Source of the DNA: Herbaspirillum rhizosphaerae_A
Lineage (GTDB): Bacteria > Pseudomonadota > Gammaproteobacteria > Burkholderiales > Burkholderiaceae_D
Direction: 5' to 3'
Length of the DNA: 64,000 bases
Assembly: GCF_046025915.1 (NCBI RefSeq)
Contig: NZ_JAQQFR010000015.1
Coordinates: 62,001 to 126,000, forward strand
Shown: piece by piece, positions 52,098-61,583 of the stretch
Position numbering within the stretch: the stretch's first letter is position 1
Layout of the letters: each line of letters starts with the position of its first letter
Notes under the pieces: generated by a model
What the model was told of the DNA's origin: nothing
What the model saw: the letters and a program-made list of their open reading frames with translations, nothing else
Databases searched by the model: none
Position numbers and translations under genes: made by a program

Positions 52098-53663
52098 ATG
52101 CGTCCCACACCAACTGTTCTGACACCGACACAAAATGCGACGGTCGCGTCCACAGCCATCAGTTTCCTGCTCCTTGTGTGCATCTCGCTCACCAGCCTGA
52201 TCGCCTGGACCATCTGGGAAGAACGCGCCGACCAGCTCAGTGAGTCGGAAGTCACCTCCGACAACATGTCGCGCTCACTGGCCCGCCACGCCGACGACAC
52301 TTTCAAAGCCGCCGATACGTCTTTGCTCGGCCTGTCCGAGCGCGTCCTCGTCGACGGTACTTCGCCTGCGGCGCTGGAACGGCTGCACAGGCTGCTGATG
52401 CTACGTGTCAAAGAGTTACCACAGCTCCAGGGTCTCGCCATTTTCGACAAAGACGGCCTGCGTATTGTCAATTCCCTCGCGAACAAGGATGAATACGGCT
52501 CCAGTGCGGATAGAGAATACTTTCTCTTTCACAGGATCAACAGCAATCCGGGCCCTCACATCGGCACTCCTTTCCAGGCGCGTTCTTCGGGCGACTGGGT
52601 GATTCCCCTGTCGCGCCGGCTCGACAGTGCCGACGGACAATTCGCCGGTGTTGTCCTGGCGACCATCCACGTCAAATACTTTGTCAGTTTTTACGAAACC
52701 TTCGACATCGGACAACAGGGTGCCATCGCCCTGATTCTGGATAATGGTATTCAGATCGCGCGTCGGCCACTGCTGCCGGATTCGCTCGGCAGGAACTTGT
52801 CCAAGGGCCCGCTTTACGCCTTGTACAAACATGGCAATGGCAACGGTTCGGCAATGATCAAATCGACGCAGGACGGTGTCGAGCGGCTGAATGGCTATCG
52901 ACGATTGAACTACTATCCGATTTTTGTCACCACCGCCTTGTCGAAGGACGAGATCCTGGCAAGCTGGCAGCGGCTTGCCATTGTCAGAGCCGTGCTGACG
53001 CTGTGTATCGTGGCCGTTATCGCCTTGCTCGGCATGCGTCTGGTTCGCCAGATCAAGATGCGGATTCACGCTGAGCAGGAAGCCAGAAACGCCAGGGACG
53101 CGCTGCAAGGCCTGAACGCCACGCTGGAAAAACTGGCACAGCAAGATGGCCTGACCGGCCTCGCGAACCGTCGCAAATTCGACCAGGCCATCGATCATGC
53201 GCTGTCGCGCGCCAAACAGTCGGCGATGCCGCTGGCGATGATTCTGATTGATGTCGACTACTTCAAGAAATTCAACGACCTTTACGGCCATGTTGCCGGT
53301 GACGAATGTCTCAGGCAAGTCGCTGCGGTCATCAAGGCCAGTGAAAAACGCAGTAACGATCTGGCCGCGCGGTATGGCGGTGAAGAATTTGCGGTACTGC
53401 TGCCCGACACCAACCTCGATGGCGCACTCATCGTCGCAGAGTCGATTCGCAAAGCCTTACATGCCTTGAAGATAGAACACGTCGGCAACACTCCCGGCAT
53501 CGTCACCGTCAGCGCCGGCATCGACGTGCTCACCTCCATTACGGAAAAAGATTCGGCAGCCAGTTTTGTCAGCGCTGCAGATGCTGCGCTCTATGGCGCC
53601 AAAGCGTCGGGACGTGATCGCATCCAGGTTCATCATCCGATTCCAGCAACCGGTAATACTTGA
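52098..53663 (+). CDS. dCache-domain diguanylate cyclase
   Basis: 521 aa. TM1 about 19-41, a double-Cache periplasmic sensor (about 45-290, with QGLAIFDKDGLRIVNS and DREYFLFHRINSNPGPHIGTPFQARSSGDWVIPLSRRL), TM2 about 297-317, a short coiled coil, then a GGDEF domain. The active motif is GGEEF in ARYGGEEFAVLLPD. The RxxD product-inhibition site (R-S-N-D) stands five residues before it. An active c-di-GMP synthase is expected, with no EAL domain. Sensor ligand unknown; amino acids and organic acids are common for dCache. Confidence 0.94.
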   Translation: MRPTPTVLTPTQNATVASTAISFLLLVCISLTSLIAWTIWEERADQLSESEVTSDNMSRSLARHADDTFKAADTSLLGLSERVLVDGTSPAALERLHRLLMLRVKELPQLQGLAIFDKDGLRIVNSLANKDEYGSSADREYFLFHRINSNPGPHIGTPFQARSSGDWVIPLSRRLDSADGQFAGVVLATIHVKYFVSFYETFDIGQQGAIALILDNGIQIARRPLLPDSLGRNLSKGPLYALYKHGNGNGSAMIKSTQDGVERLNGYRRLNYYPIFVTTALSKDEILASWQRLAIVRAVLTLCIVAVIALLGMRLVRQIKMRIHAEQEARNARDALQGLNATLEKLAQQDGLTGLANRRKFDQAIDHALSRAKQSAMPLAMILIDVDYFKKFNDLYGHVAGDECLRQVAAVIKASEKRSNDLAARYGGEEFAVLLPDTNLDGALIVAESIRKALHALKIEHVGNTPGIVTVSAGIDVLTSITEKDSAASFVSAADAALYGAKASGRDRIQVHHPIPATGNT

Positions 53664-53729
53664 TTTGATTGCTTTACAGCTCGGCAAATGGGCAACTGGA
53701 TTTCAACGCAACGTACAACATGCCACAAC

Positions 53730-54140
53730 ATGCAATACGAACTCAAAGACGAAGTCCCCTCGGTCAACGACTACATCAACATACGGCTGGCAGCCGGATT
53801 GAGCCGCAAATCCCCTGAAGCCGCGACGGTCGGCCTGAAGCATGGCTTGTTCAGCGTGATTGTCTATGCTGATTCAACACCAGTCGGTATCGGACGCGTC
53901 ATCGGCGACGGTGGTTGCTTCTTTGAAATCGTCGATATCGCGGTGCTTCCGGCACATCAGAAAAAGGGCCTGGGCCATCTGATCATGCAGCGCCTCATGC
54001 GATATATTCACGAGACAGCCTTGCCCACAGCCTACGTCAGCCTGATGGCCGATCACGGTACGCCGGAGTTTTACAAGCGCTATGGATTTGAAGCCTCGCT
54101 GCCACCCGCGAAATCAGGGATGTCGCTGCGGATCACCTAG
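53730..54140 (+). CDS. GNAT family N-acetyltransferase
   Basis: 136 aa from the ATG at 53730; an upstream ATG at 53688 would add 14 residues with little support. Acetyl-CoA-binding motif A is VDIAVLPAHQKKGLGHLIMQRLMRYI (Q-x-x-G-x-G/A form), followed by motif B HGTPEFYKRYGFEAS. It follows the diguanylate cyclase gene by 66 nt. Substrate unknown. Confidence 0.9.
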   Translation: MQYELKDEVPSVNDYINIRLAAGLSRKSPEAATVGLKHGLFSVIVYADSTPVGIGRVIGDGGCFFEIVDIAVLPAHQKKGLGHLIMQRLMRYIHETALPTAYVSLMADHGTPEFYKRYGFEASLPPAKSGMSLRIT

Positions 54141-54197
54141 CCAATCATTTAACCTGCGACAGCCATCGTCGGCAAATACAACTGCGCCACAGACTTC

Positions 54198-55115
54198 CTA
54201 CGACGACACGCCATTCTGCAGGCGGCCGCCCGGGCGCATACGCTGCAACTGCTCCAGCAATTCTTCCCGCACCACACTGGTAATGTGACTGCGACGGCCG
54301 CTTTCCAGAATACCGAGCCGGCGCGCAACCGGCCTGCCCGGCAGATGCAGTACGCACAGGCTGGGATCGCTTTCCCAGTCGAAGTTCTTCAGCAACGGCA
54401 CCATGGTGAAGCCGACATTCTTGCGCACCAGCTCGACGATGGACAAGATCGAGTTCAGCTCCAGAAAATCCTGCGGCACCAACTGCATGCCGCGCATGAT
54501 CTTGTCGATATGCGCGCCGGTCGGTGTGCGGCGGTCGAAACGGATGAAAGGAAAGCCGGCAAACAAGCTGCTGATCGTCGAGTCGGCGCTGGCGATACTG
54601 GAATTGGCAATCACGGTAAGCGTCTCGACGTAGCATTGCGTCCACAGCAAACCCGGTTTTTCAGGCCACTGGCGCTCCACCACCAAGGCCGCATCGAGTT
54701 CACCGCTGATGACGTCTTCCATCAGTTTGGATTGATCCTGCACGCGCAGCTCGACTTCCAGACTCGGATGCAGGAATTTGAGTTCAGTCAGCGTCGACGA
54801 TAGCAAACCCATACCGGTAATCAGCGAACCCAGCTTGAGATTGCCGGCAATCGGTTCCTGATTTTGCAGATCGCGGCGCAGGGCCTCGTATTGCGCCAGC
54901 AGATCCACGGCGCGTGGCAACAGCAAATGCCCGGCCGGTGCCAGCACCATGCTGCGTCCGGTCTTGTCGAACAGCGTGGTTTTCAGCTCCGCTTCCAGTG
55001 CGCGCATCTGCTGGCCGACGGCAGCCTGCGTCAGTGAGACCTGATCGGCTGCGGCAGCAAAGGATCCACCATGGGCGGCAGCGACGAAGGTGCGAAGAAA
55101 ACGGATGGTGCTCAT
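54198..55115 (-). CDS. LysR family transcriptional regulator
   Basis: 305 aa. Winged helix MSTIRFLRTFVAAAHGGSFAAAADQVSLTQAAVGQQMRALEAELKTTLFDKTGRSMVLAPAG, then a substrate-binding-like domain with NLKLGSLITGMGLLSSTLTELKFLHPSLEVEL. It is divergent from the hydrolase-transporter-C45 locus (303-nt intergenic region), so it is the likely regulator of that locus, probably with the imported compound or a product as effector. Confidence 0.94.
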   Translation of the reverse strand: MSTIRFLRTFVAAAHGGSFAAAADQVSLTQAAVGQQMRALEAELKTTLFDKTGRSMVLAPAGHLLLPRAVDLLAQYEALRRDLQNQEPIAGNLKLGSLITGMGLLSSTLTELKFLHPSLEVELRVQDQSKLMEDVISGELDAALVVERQWPEKPGLLWTQCYVETLTVIANSSIASADSTISSLFAGFPFIRFDRRTPTGAHIDKIMRGMQLVPQDFLELNSILSIVELVRKNVGFTMVPLLKNFDWESDPSLCVLHLPGRPVARRLGILESGRRSHITSVVREELLEQLQRMRPGGRLQNGVSS

Positions 55116-55242
55116 AGGTGGATGGGAGCGCGCGAGGGAAATGGTGAAAGGTAAATAGTAAATAAATTCTTTATCTATGCTAAACGATTTCTACATTTTT
55201 ATTTTCTTTTGTTTGTCACATAATCGAAACATAAGTTGACCA

Positions 55243-55254
55243 TTTGCCGGCAAA
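55243..55254. promoter_or_regulatory. 12-bp palindrome in the LysR/hydrolase divergent region
   Basis: TTTGCCGGCAAA, a perfect palindrome, overlaps the spacer after a TTGACC element (55236-55241). It is a candidate LysR or other operator for the plus-strand locus. The remainder of 55116-55418 shows no gene and leaves a leader of up to about 150 nt. Confidence 0.45.
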
Positions 55255-55418
55255 CCGTCCTACAAACCAGGCCATGACTGCTTCGATGCCTTCCGTTCCG
55301 ATTCCCTGTACGCCGTCCGCTTATGCGAAAAATGCGCCAAATGCGGACTACATCGTCACCGACGCCGTTACAAGCTGTACCGCGCATCCCTCCCGTTTGT
55401 ATTCATCAAGGATTTTCC

Positions 55419-56297
55419 ATGTCTGACACCGTGACGGCGACCGCCGCCGAATTCGACCTGCGCGCCCGTGCCATTTACGATCTGGGCAACAGCACCATCT
55501 ACGCCTCGCGCAGCGATCCACGTTTCTCCTACTGCACTTACGTACCGCCGCACATCGGCAGCGCCGGTTCGCGCCCGATGCAACTGGTGGTGGTCATGCA
55601 CGGCACCGGCCGCGCCTTTACCGAATACCGCGATGCCTTTGCCGAGTTCGCCAAATGGAACGACTGCATCGTGCTGTGCCCGCTTTTCCCCGCCGGCCCG
55701 AAAGGCGACGGCAACCGTGACGGCTTCAAGCAATTGCGCGAAGGCGACATCCATTACGACGAAGTCCTGCTCGACATGGTCGATGAAGTAGCGACCAAGT
55801 TCGGCTGTGACTTTTCGAAATTCGCCCTATTCGGCTATTCCGGCGGCGGCCAGTTCGTCAACCGCTTCGGCTATCTGCATCCGGAACGCCTGTGGGCGCT
55901 GTCGGTCGGCGCGCCGGGTTCAGTCACGCTGCTCGACTTCAGTCAGGACTGGTGGGTCGGTGTGCGCGACTTTGCGACACGCTTCGGAAAACCCCTCAAC
56001 CTGGATGCACTGAAGACACTGCCGGTCCATATGATCGTCGGCAAAGCCGATATCGAAACCTGGGAAATCACGCACAAGGAAGGCGGCAAGTTCTTCATGC
56101 CCGGTGCCAATGACGCCGGCAAAAACCGCCCTGAACGCCTGGGAAGCCTGCGCAAATCGTTTGAAGCCGCAGGCGTCAAGGTCAAGCTCGATGTGGTCGA
56201 CAACGTCCCGCACAACGGCATGGCCTGCGTCGACAAGGTGCAGGATTTTTTCGCAGCGACGCTGCGCACTATGCGCAGCACATCGGCGGCAAGCTAG
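55419..56297 (+). CDS. alpha/beta hydrolase (PHB-depolymerase/LpqC-like)
   Basis: 292 aa from the ATG at 55419; AAGGA lies 7 nt upstream. Oxyanion-hole HG in LVVVMHGTGRAFTEYRDAFAEFAKWNDCIVLCPLFP, nucleophile Ser141 in FGYSGGGQF, and a C-terminal His in DNVPHNGMACVDKVQDFF. No signal peptide, so it is cytoplasmic. It heads the transporter cluster, 38 nt before the first permease gene; an esterase or amidase role on the imported substrate is inferred. Confidence 0.88.
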   Translation: MSDTVTATAAEFDLRARAIYDLGNSTIYASRSDPRFSYCTYVPPHIGSAGSRPMQLVVVMHGTGRAFTEYRDAFAEFAKWNDCIVLCPLFPAGPKGDGNRDGFKQLREGDIHYDEVLLDMVDEVATKFGCDFSKFALFGYSGGGQFVNRFGYLHPERLWALSVGAPGSVTLLDFSQDWWVGVRDFATRFGKPLNLDALKTLPVHMIVGKADIETWEITHKEGGKFFMPGANDAGKNRPERLGSLRKSFEAAGVKVKLDVVDNVPHNGMACVDKVQDFFAATLRTMRSTSAAS

Positions 56298-56335
56298 ACT
56301 AGCCGACTTAATTTTCCGCGCGGAGAACACACCAC

Positions 56336-57280
56336 ATGTTTCGTTTCACGCTGAATCGACTGGCCATGGCGCTGCCGACCTTGTTCATCGTCGCAGTCGC
56401 GGTGTTTGTGCTGATCCGACTGATCCCAGGCGACCCGGCACAGCTGCTGCTGGGCGATCTCGCCGATCCGGCACGCCTGCTGGAGTTGCGCACGCATCTG
56501 GGACTCGACAAGAGCTGGCTGGTGCAGTTCGGCGTGTGGGGCGGCCATGCCTTGCGCGGCGATCTCGGCGTGTCGATCACGACCGGCGAACCGGTATTGC
56601 AACTGGTGTTGAGCCGCTTCATGGTGAGCGCACAGATCGTGGTCGTTGCCGTGATCCTCGCGGTGATCGTGGCGGTTCCGGCCGGCATGATTGCGGCATG
56701 GAAGCAAAACCGCCTGCCTGACCTCGCGCTGGTCGGTGCCGCCACCTTGCTGGTGTCCTTGCCGACCTTCTGGCTGGGCTTGCTGTTGTTGCTGTTCTTC
56801 GGGCTGAAGCTGGACTGGCTACCGGTGGTGGGTTACGTCTCGGTCATGACGGATTGGAAAACCGGCCTGTTGTATCTGGTGATGCCGATCATGACCTTGT
56901 TCCTGCATGAAATCGGCGTGCTCATCCGCATGGCGCGCGCCAGCACGCTGGAAGTATTGCGCCTCGATTACATCACCCACGCGCGCGCCAAGGGTCTATC
57001 CGAGCGCGCGGTGATGATGCGCCACGCCTTCCGCAATTCCTTCGGCCCGACCTGGACACTGATCGGCCTGGTGCTGGGCAATCTGCTCGGCGGCGTGGCC
57101 GTGGTGGAAACCGTGTTCACCGTGCCCGGCCTCGGCCGTCTGCTGGTGGATGCGATCTTTGCGCGCGACTATCCGGTGATTCAGGGATGTCTGCTGTTCG
57201 TGGCGGTGATCTATGTGCTGACCAATCTGGTCGTCGATCTCTGCTATCCCCTCTTCGATCCACGGGTGCTGGCCGAATGA
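56336..57280 (+). CDS. peptide/nickel-type ABC transporter permease (DppB-like)
   Basis: 314 aa, six hydrophobic segments. Start MFRFTLNRLAMALPTLFIVAVAVFVLIRLIPGDPAQLLLG, with the family's R-L-I-P-G-D-P. The EAA loop is seen in YITHARAKGLSERAVMMRHAFRNSFGPTWTLIG, and FTVPGLGRLLVDAIFARDYPVIQG near the end. The stop overlaps the second permease as ATGA. Confidence 0.94.
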   Translation: MFRFTLNRLAMALPTLFIVAVAVFVLIRLIPGDPAQLLLGDLADPARLLELRTHLGLDKSWLVQFGVWGGHALRGDLGVSITTGEPVLQLVLSRFMVSAQIVVVAVILAVIVAVPAGMIAAWKQNRLPDLALVGAATLLVSLPTFWLGLLLLLFFGLKLDWLPVVGYVSVMTDWKTGLLYLVMPIMTLFLHEIGVLIRMARASTLEVLRLDYITHARAKGLSERAVMMRHAFRNSFGPTWTLIGLVLGNLLGGVAVVETVFTVPGLGRLLVDAIFARDYPVIQGCLLFVAVIYVLTNLVVDLCYPLFDPRVLAE

Positions 57281-58098
57281 AAAAATTCCGTACTCCGCAA
57301 GCGCTGATCGGTCTGCTGGTCATCGCGTTCATCCTCGGCGCTGCATTGCTGGCGCTAGTATGGACACCGCACGATCCGCTGAAAATCAGCTTCTCCGCAC
57401 GCTTCCAGCCACCTGGCGCGGCATGGTTGCTTGGCACTGATGAATTCGGCCGCGATGAACTGTCGCGCCTGATGGCCGGTGCCTCCAACAGCGTGTGGAT
57501 CAGCTTCCTGACGGTGCTGTTCGCCATCGTGGTCGGCACCTGTATCGGCGTGGTCACCGGCTTCGTGCGCGGCTGGGTGGATCGCATCGTGATGGCCTTC
57601 ATCAATGCCTTGCTGGCCTTCCCCGGCCTGCTGCTGGCGCTGGCCTTGCTGGCAGTATTCGGAGCAAATCAATATGGCATCATCCTCGCGCTAGGCCTGG
57701 CGTATACACCCTCAGTCACACGGATCGTGCGCGGCACGGTGCTGTCGCTGCGAGAGAAAGAATTCATCGAATCCTCGCGCGTGCTGGGCAACTCCGAGCT
57801 CTACACCATGGTGCGCCATATCCTGCCTAACTGTATTGCGCCATTGACCGTGCTGGCGACGTCGATGTTCGGCTGGGTGATTCTGGCTGAGAGCGCCTTG
57901 TCCTTCCTCGGGCTGGGCGTACCGCCACCGGCACCGACCTGGGGCAACATGCTGGCCTCGGCGCGGCCTTACATGGAACAGGCGACTTACCTGTCGATCT
58001 TTCCTGGTCTGTGCATCGCACTCACGCTGCTGGGCATCAACTTCCTAGGCGACGCTGTGCGCGACCTGCTCGATCCACGCATGAAAGGTCTGGAATGA
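57277..58098 (+). CDS. peptide/nickel-type ABC transporter permease (DppC-like)
   Basis: 273 aa from the coupled ATG at 57277. N-terminal TM, then the conserved LLGTDEFGRDELSRLMAGASNSVWI, the EAA-type loop EFIESSRVLGNSELYTMVRHILPN, and ILAESALSFLGLGVPPPAPTWGNML, as in DppC/OppC. It pairs with the preceding permease. ATGA overlap with the ATPase gene. Confidence 0.94.
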   Translation: MKKFRTPQALIGLLVIAFILGAALLALVWTPHDPLKISFSARFQPPGAAWLLGTDEFGRDELSRLMAGASNSVWISFLTVLFAIVVGTCIGVVTGFVRGWVDRIVMAFINALLAFPGLLLALALLAVFGANQYGIILALGLAYTPSVTRIVRGTVLSLREKEFIESSRVLGNSELYTMVRHILPNCIAPLTVLATSMFGWVILAESALSFLGLGVPPPAPTWGNMLASARPYMEQATYLSIFPGLCIALTLLGINFLGDAVRDLLDPRMKGLE

Positions 58099-59792
58099 AC
58101 ATGGCTTCCACACCCGTCGCCAGCAAACTCGTTGACGTCTCCGGCCTGACCCTGTCCATCGGCGCCAAAGGACGGCAGATCGTACGCGACGTATCGTTCT
58201 CGGTTTCTCCCGGCGAATTCGTCGGTCTGGTGGGGGAATCCGGCAGCGGCAAGACGCAGGCCGCGCGTGCCATCATGGGACTGACACCATTGCCGTTGCT
58301 GCGTACAGCGGGCAGCATCGTGTTCGAAGGCGAAGACATCGCCCAAGCAGGTGAAAAACGCCTGCGCTCATTGCGCGGCGCACGCATCGGCATGGTGTTT
58401 CAGGAGCCGATGACCTCGCTCAATCCGTCCTCGACCATCGGCTCGCAACTGGATGAAGGCCTGGCGCTGCATCGCCCGCAACTGACCAAGACCATGCGCC
58501 GCGAACTGACGCTGGATATGCTGGCCCGCGTCGGCATTGCCGATCCCAGGGCAGCGCTGTCGGCATGGCCACATGAGTTCTCCGGCGGCATGCGTCAACG
58601 CATGATGCTGGCCTCCGTCATGCTGCTGGAGCCTGCGCTGCTGATTGCCGACGAACCCACTACCGCACTCGATGCCGTCGTGCAGCGCGACGTGCTGGAA
58701 CTGATGGTCAACCTGACCCGCGAACGCAACACCGCGGTGCTGCTGATCAGCCATGACCTGCCGATGGTCGCGCGCTACACAGAACGCGTCATCGTGATGA
58801 AGCAGGGCGAAGTCGTCGAATCCGGCAACACCGCCGCCATGCTGGCGGCGCCTGCTCAAGACTACACGCGCAAGCTGCTGGAAGCGATTCCACGCCGCCA
58901 GCCGACACGCACCTTGCCGGCGGCCGAACCAGTGGTCGAAGTCCGCAATCTGGTGGTCGAATACGGCGGTCATCAGCGCCTGTTTTCAAAGACCGTTTCC
59001 AAGCGTGTTTTGCACAGCATCGATCTGGCCATCCAGCCGAAGGAAATCGTCGCCGTCGTCGGCGGCTCCGGCTCCGGTAAAACCACGCTGGGCCGCACCA
59101 TCGCCGGACTGATCAAACCGACCGAAGGCGACATCCTGTTCAAGGGCCATGCCATCCATCGCAGCGATCCGGGCTGGCGCGACTATCGTCTCAATTGCCA
59201 GATGGTGTTTCAGGATCCCTACTCCTCGCTCAATCCGCGCATGACGATTGCACAACTGGTCGGCGAAGGCCTGCGTCAAGTCGACGGCATGTCGACCGCT
59301 GACAAGCGCGCCCGCGTGGCGAAGATGCTGCAGGAAGTCGGCCTCGACGGCAAATACGACGACCGCCATCCGCATGAACTCTCTGGCGGTCAGCGCCAGC
59401 GTGTTGCGATTGCACGTGCACTAGTGCGCCATCCTTCGTTCGTGATTGCTGATGAACCGGTATCGGCGCTGGATGTGACGGTACGCGCACAGGTGCTGGA
59501 ATTGTTCGCAGAGCTGCAAGATCGCCACGGCTTCTCCTGCCTGTTCATCAGCCACGATCTCGGCGTGGTCGAACAAGTTGCCGACCGGGTATTGGTCATG
59601 CAAGGTGGCCGCATCATTGAGCAAGGCAGTCGCGATGCCGTCTTCGATCAGCCTCAGCATGCCTATACACGTACACTACTGTCAGCGATCCCCGCATTGA
59701 TCCCGACACCCGGTGGCGGCATGCAGCTCAAATGGCGTTTTGACGAACCGGTGGCATCTGCAACAGCCATCGCCACACCAATCCATGCTTAA
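58095..59792 (+). CDS. fused DppD-DppF-type ABC ATPase
   Basis: 565 aa, two complete nucleotide-binding domains in one chain. First: Walker A GLVGESGSGKTQAARA, signature FSGGMRQRMMLA, Walker B LLIADEPTTALDAV. Second (from about residue 278): AVVGGSGSGKTTLGRT, signature LSGGQRQRVAIA, Walker B FVIADEPVSALDVT, followed by an oligopeptide C-terminal extension. In Dpp and Opp these are usually two proteins. The ATG at 58095 is coupled to the permease stop. Confidence 0.95.
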   Translation: MNMASTPVASKLVDVSGLTLSIGAKGRQIVRDVSFSVSPGEFVGLVGESGSGKTQAARAIMGLTPLPLLRTAGSIVFEGEDIAQAGEKRLRSLRGARIGMVFQEPMTSLNPSSTIGSQLDEGLALHRPQLTKTMRRELTLDMLARVGIADPRAALSAWPHEFSGGMRQRMMLASVMLLEPALLIADEPTTALDAVVQRDVLELMVNLTRERNTAVLLISHDLPMVARYTERVIVMKQGEVVESGNTAAMLAAPAQDYTRKLLEAIPRRQPTRTLPAAEPVVEVRNLVVEYGGHQRLFSKTVSKRVLHSIDLAIQPKEIVAVVGGSGSGKTTLGRTIAGLIKPTEGDILFKGHAIHRSDPGWRDYRLNCQMVFQDPYSSLNPRMTIAQLVGEGLRQVDGMSTADKRARVAKMLQEVGLDGKYDDRHPHELSGGQRQRVAIARALVRHPSFVIADEPVSALDVTVRAQVLELFAELQDRHGFSCLFISHDLGVVEQVADRVLVMQGGRIIEQGSRDAVFDQPQHAYTRTLLSAIPALIPTPGGGMQLKWRFDEPVASATAIATPIHA

Positions 59793-59847
59793 CCGTATAA
59801 CATCTTCGTCGATCTTTATTCACGCACAGCTCTCAAGGAAATCAGCC

Positions 59848-61437
59848 ATGTCTTCTTCACAGTCTCCAGCACGCCTGCTGCTGAAAATGAGCGTAATGAG
59901 TGCCATGAGTACCATCGCAGCGTTGAGCGCGACTTCTGCTTTTGCACAGAATCCGGCGCAAATCGTCGTCGCGCAACCGGCGGATATCCGCTCCACCAAT
60001 CCCGGCGTCAATCGCGACAACACGACGGACGGTGTGGTGCTCAACATTGTCGAAGGTCTGGTCGGCTATCACGAAAACGGTTCGGTCGGTCCGCTGCTGG
60101 CGAAGTCCATCAACGTCAGCCCCGACGGGCTGACCTATACCTTCAAGCTGCGCACCGGCGTCAAGTTTCACAACGGCGATCCGATGACCTCAGCCGACGT
60201 GCTGTGGAGCTGGAACCGTTACATGAATCCCAAGACCGACTGGCGCTGCTTGAGCGATTTCGACGGCCGTTCCGGCACCAAGGTCTTGTCGGCAACGGTG
60301 CCCGACGCACAAACCTTTGTGCTGAAGATCGACAAGCCATCGGCCATTTTCCTCGACAACCTGGCGCGCACCGATTGCGCCATGGCTGCGGTCATCAGCA
60401 AAAAATCCGTCAAGGCAGACGGCAGCTGGGACAAGCCGATCGGCACCGGCCCGTACAAGTTTGACGAATGGAAGCGCGGCGAATATGTCACCCTGAGCGC
60501 CTTCGCCGATTATCAATCGCCACCGGGTAACAAGCCGGACGGCTATCTCGGCCTGAAGAAGCCGCAAATTCCGCAGGTCAAGTTTCTCGACGTGCCCGAT
60601 ATGTCAACCTCCAAGGCAGGTTTGCAATCCGGCGCCATCGATGCCGGCCAGATCACCTCATCCGACGTCAAGGAGCTGAAGGCCAACCGCAATCTGAACG
60701 TCATCATCCCAAGCGAAGCCGGCAAGAACACCTTGCTGATGCAAACCAACGATCCGGTGCTGAAAGATGAAAGGATCCGTCAGGCGATTGCCTTGTCGCT
60801 GGACATGAAGCAGATCGTCGAAGCCGCTTCTGAAGGTCTGGCGCACGTCAACAACTCCGCGATTTACGACAAGTCATTGTTCTACAGCGCAGAGCAAAAG
60901 AAGGGTTATGTCTACAACCCGACCAAGGCCAAGCTGTTGCTGCAACAAGCCGGTTACCGTGGACAGCCTATCGTGATTCAGGCCAACAAGCGCGCGCACG
61001 TGCCGAGCTACACGGTGGCGGTATTGAGCCAGGCGATGATGCAGGCGGTCGGTATCAATGCCCAGATCGAAGTGCTGGAATGGGCCACGCAACTGGACCG
61101 CTACAACAGCGGCAATTACCAGATGAGTTCCTTCACGTATTCGTCACGCCTGGATCCGGCGCTGAGCTATGAGCAGTTCTCCGGCAACAAGACCAAACAG
61201 TCACGCAAGGTGTGGGACGATCCTGCTGCGCAAAAACTGATCGATCAGAGCTTTATCGAATCCGACACCAAGAAACGTCAGGTGCTGTTCGATCAACTGC
61301 ACAACATGCTGATCACCAAGACGCCGCTGATCCTGCTGTACAACGTAACCGACTCCTGGGCTATTCGTAAACGCGTCTCCGGTTACACCGTCTGGGAAAG
61401 CAAACCCCTGATGTGGACCAGCAGCCTGGCCAGGTAA
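59848..61437 (+). CDS. family-5 extracellular solute-binding protein (peptide-type)
   Basis: 529 aa from the ATG at 59848; AAGGAAA lies 8 nt upstream. Signal peptide with a likely cut after SAFA (about residue 33). SBP_bac_5 motifs: DGVVLNIVEGLVGYHENGSVGPLLAKSINVSPDGLTYTFKLRTGVKFHNGDPMTSADVLWSW and IGTGPYKFDEWKRGEYVTLSAF. It captures the ligand for the DppB/C-type permeases. It is followed by a terminator-like hairpin. Ligand class (peptide, amide, opine or glutathione-like) not determinable. Confidence 0.94.
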   Translation: MSSSQSPARLLLKMSVMSAMSTIAALSATSAFAQNPAQIVVAQPADIRSTNPGVNRDNTTDGVVLNIVEGLVGYHENGSVGPLLAKSINVSPDGLTYTFKLRTGVKFHNGDPMTSADVLWSWNRYMNPKTDWRCLSDFDGRSGTKVLSATVPDAQTFVLKIDKPSAIFLDNLARTDCAMAAVISKKSVKADGSWDKPIGTGPYKFDEWKRGEYVTLSAFADYQSPPGNKPDGYLGLKKPQIPQVKFLDVPDMSTSKAGLQSGAIDAGQITSSDVKELKANRNLNVIIPSEAGKNTLLMQTNDPVLKDERIRQAIALSLDMKQIVEAASEGLAHVNNSAIYDKSLFYSAEQKKGYVYNPTKAKLLLQQAGYRGQPIVIQANKRAHVPSYTVAVLSQAMMQAVGINAQIEVLEWATQLDRYNSGNYQMSSFTYSSRLDPALSYEQFSGNKTKQSRKVWDDPAAQKLIDQSFIESDTKKRQVLFDQLHNMLITKTPLILLYNVTDSWAIRKRVSGYTVWESKPLMWTSSLAR

Positions 61438-61457
61438 GAAGCGGCCGAACCCTCTGC

Positions 61458-61500
61458 GGCGGGTTGCTCACAGCAAGCAGATGAACATCCCGCCTTTTTC
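61458..61500 (+). terminator. hairpin with T-run between the binding protein and C45 genes
   Basis: GGCGGG (61458-61463) and CCCGCC (61489-61494) followed by TTTTTC. The long loop (25 nt) contains GCT/AGC. It probably attenuates transcription into the C45 gene rather than blocking it. Confidence 0.6.
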
Positions 61501-61583
61501 TTGTTGACCATTTTTTGCGAGCGCCTTCCGCCACCTCGCCAGGCTGCTGCATTGCCTGTTTCCTTTGAGGAGTACCCGACATC

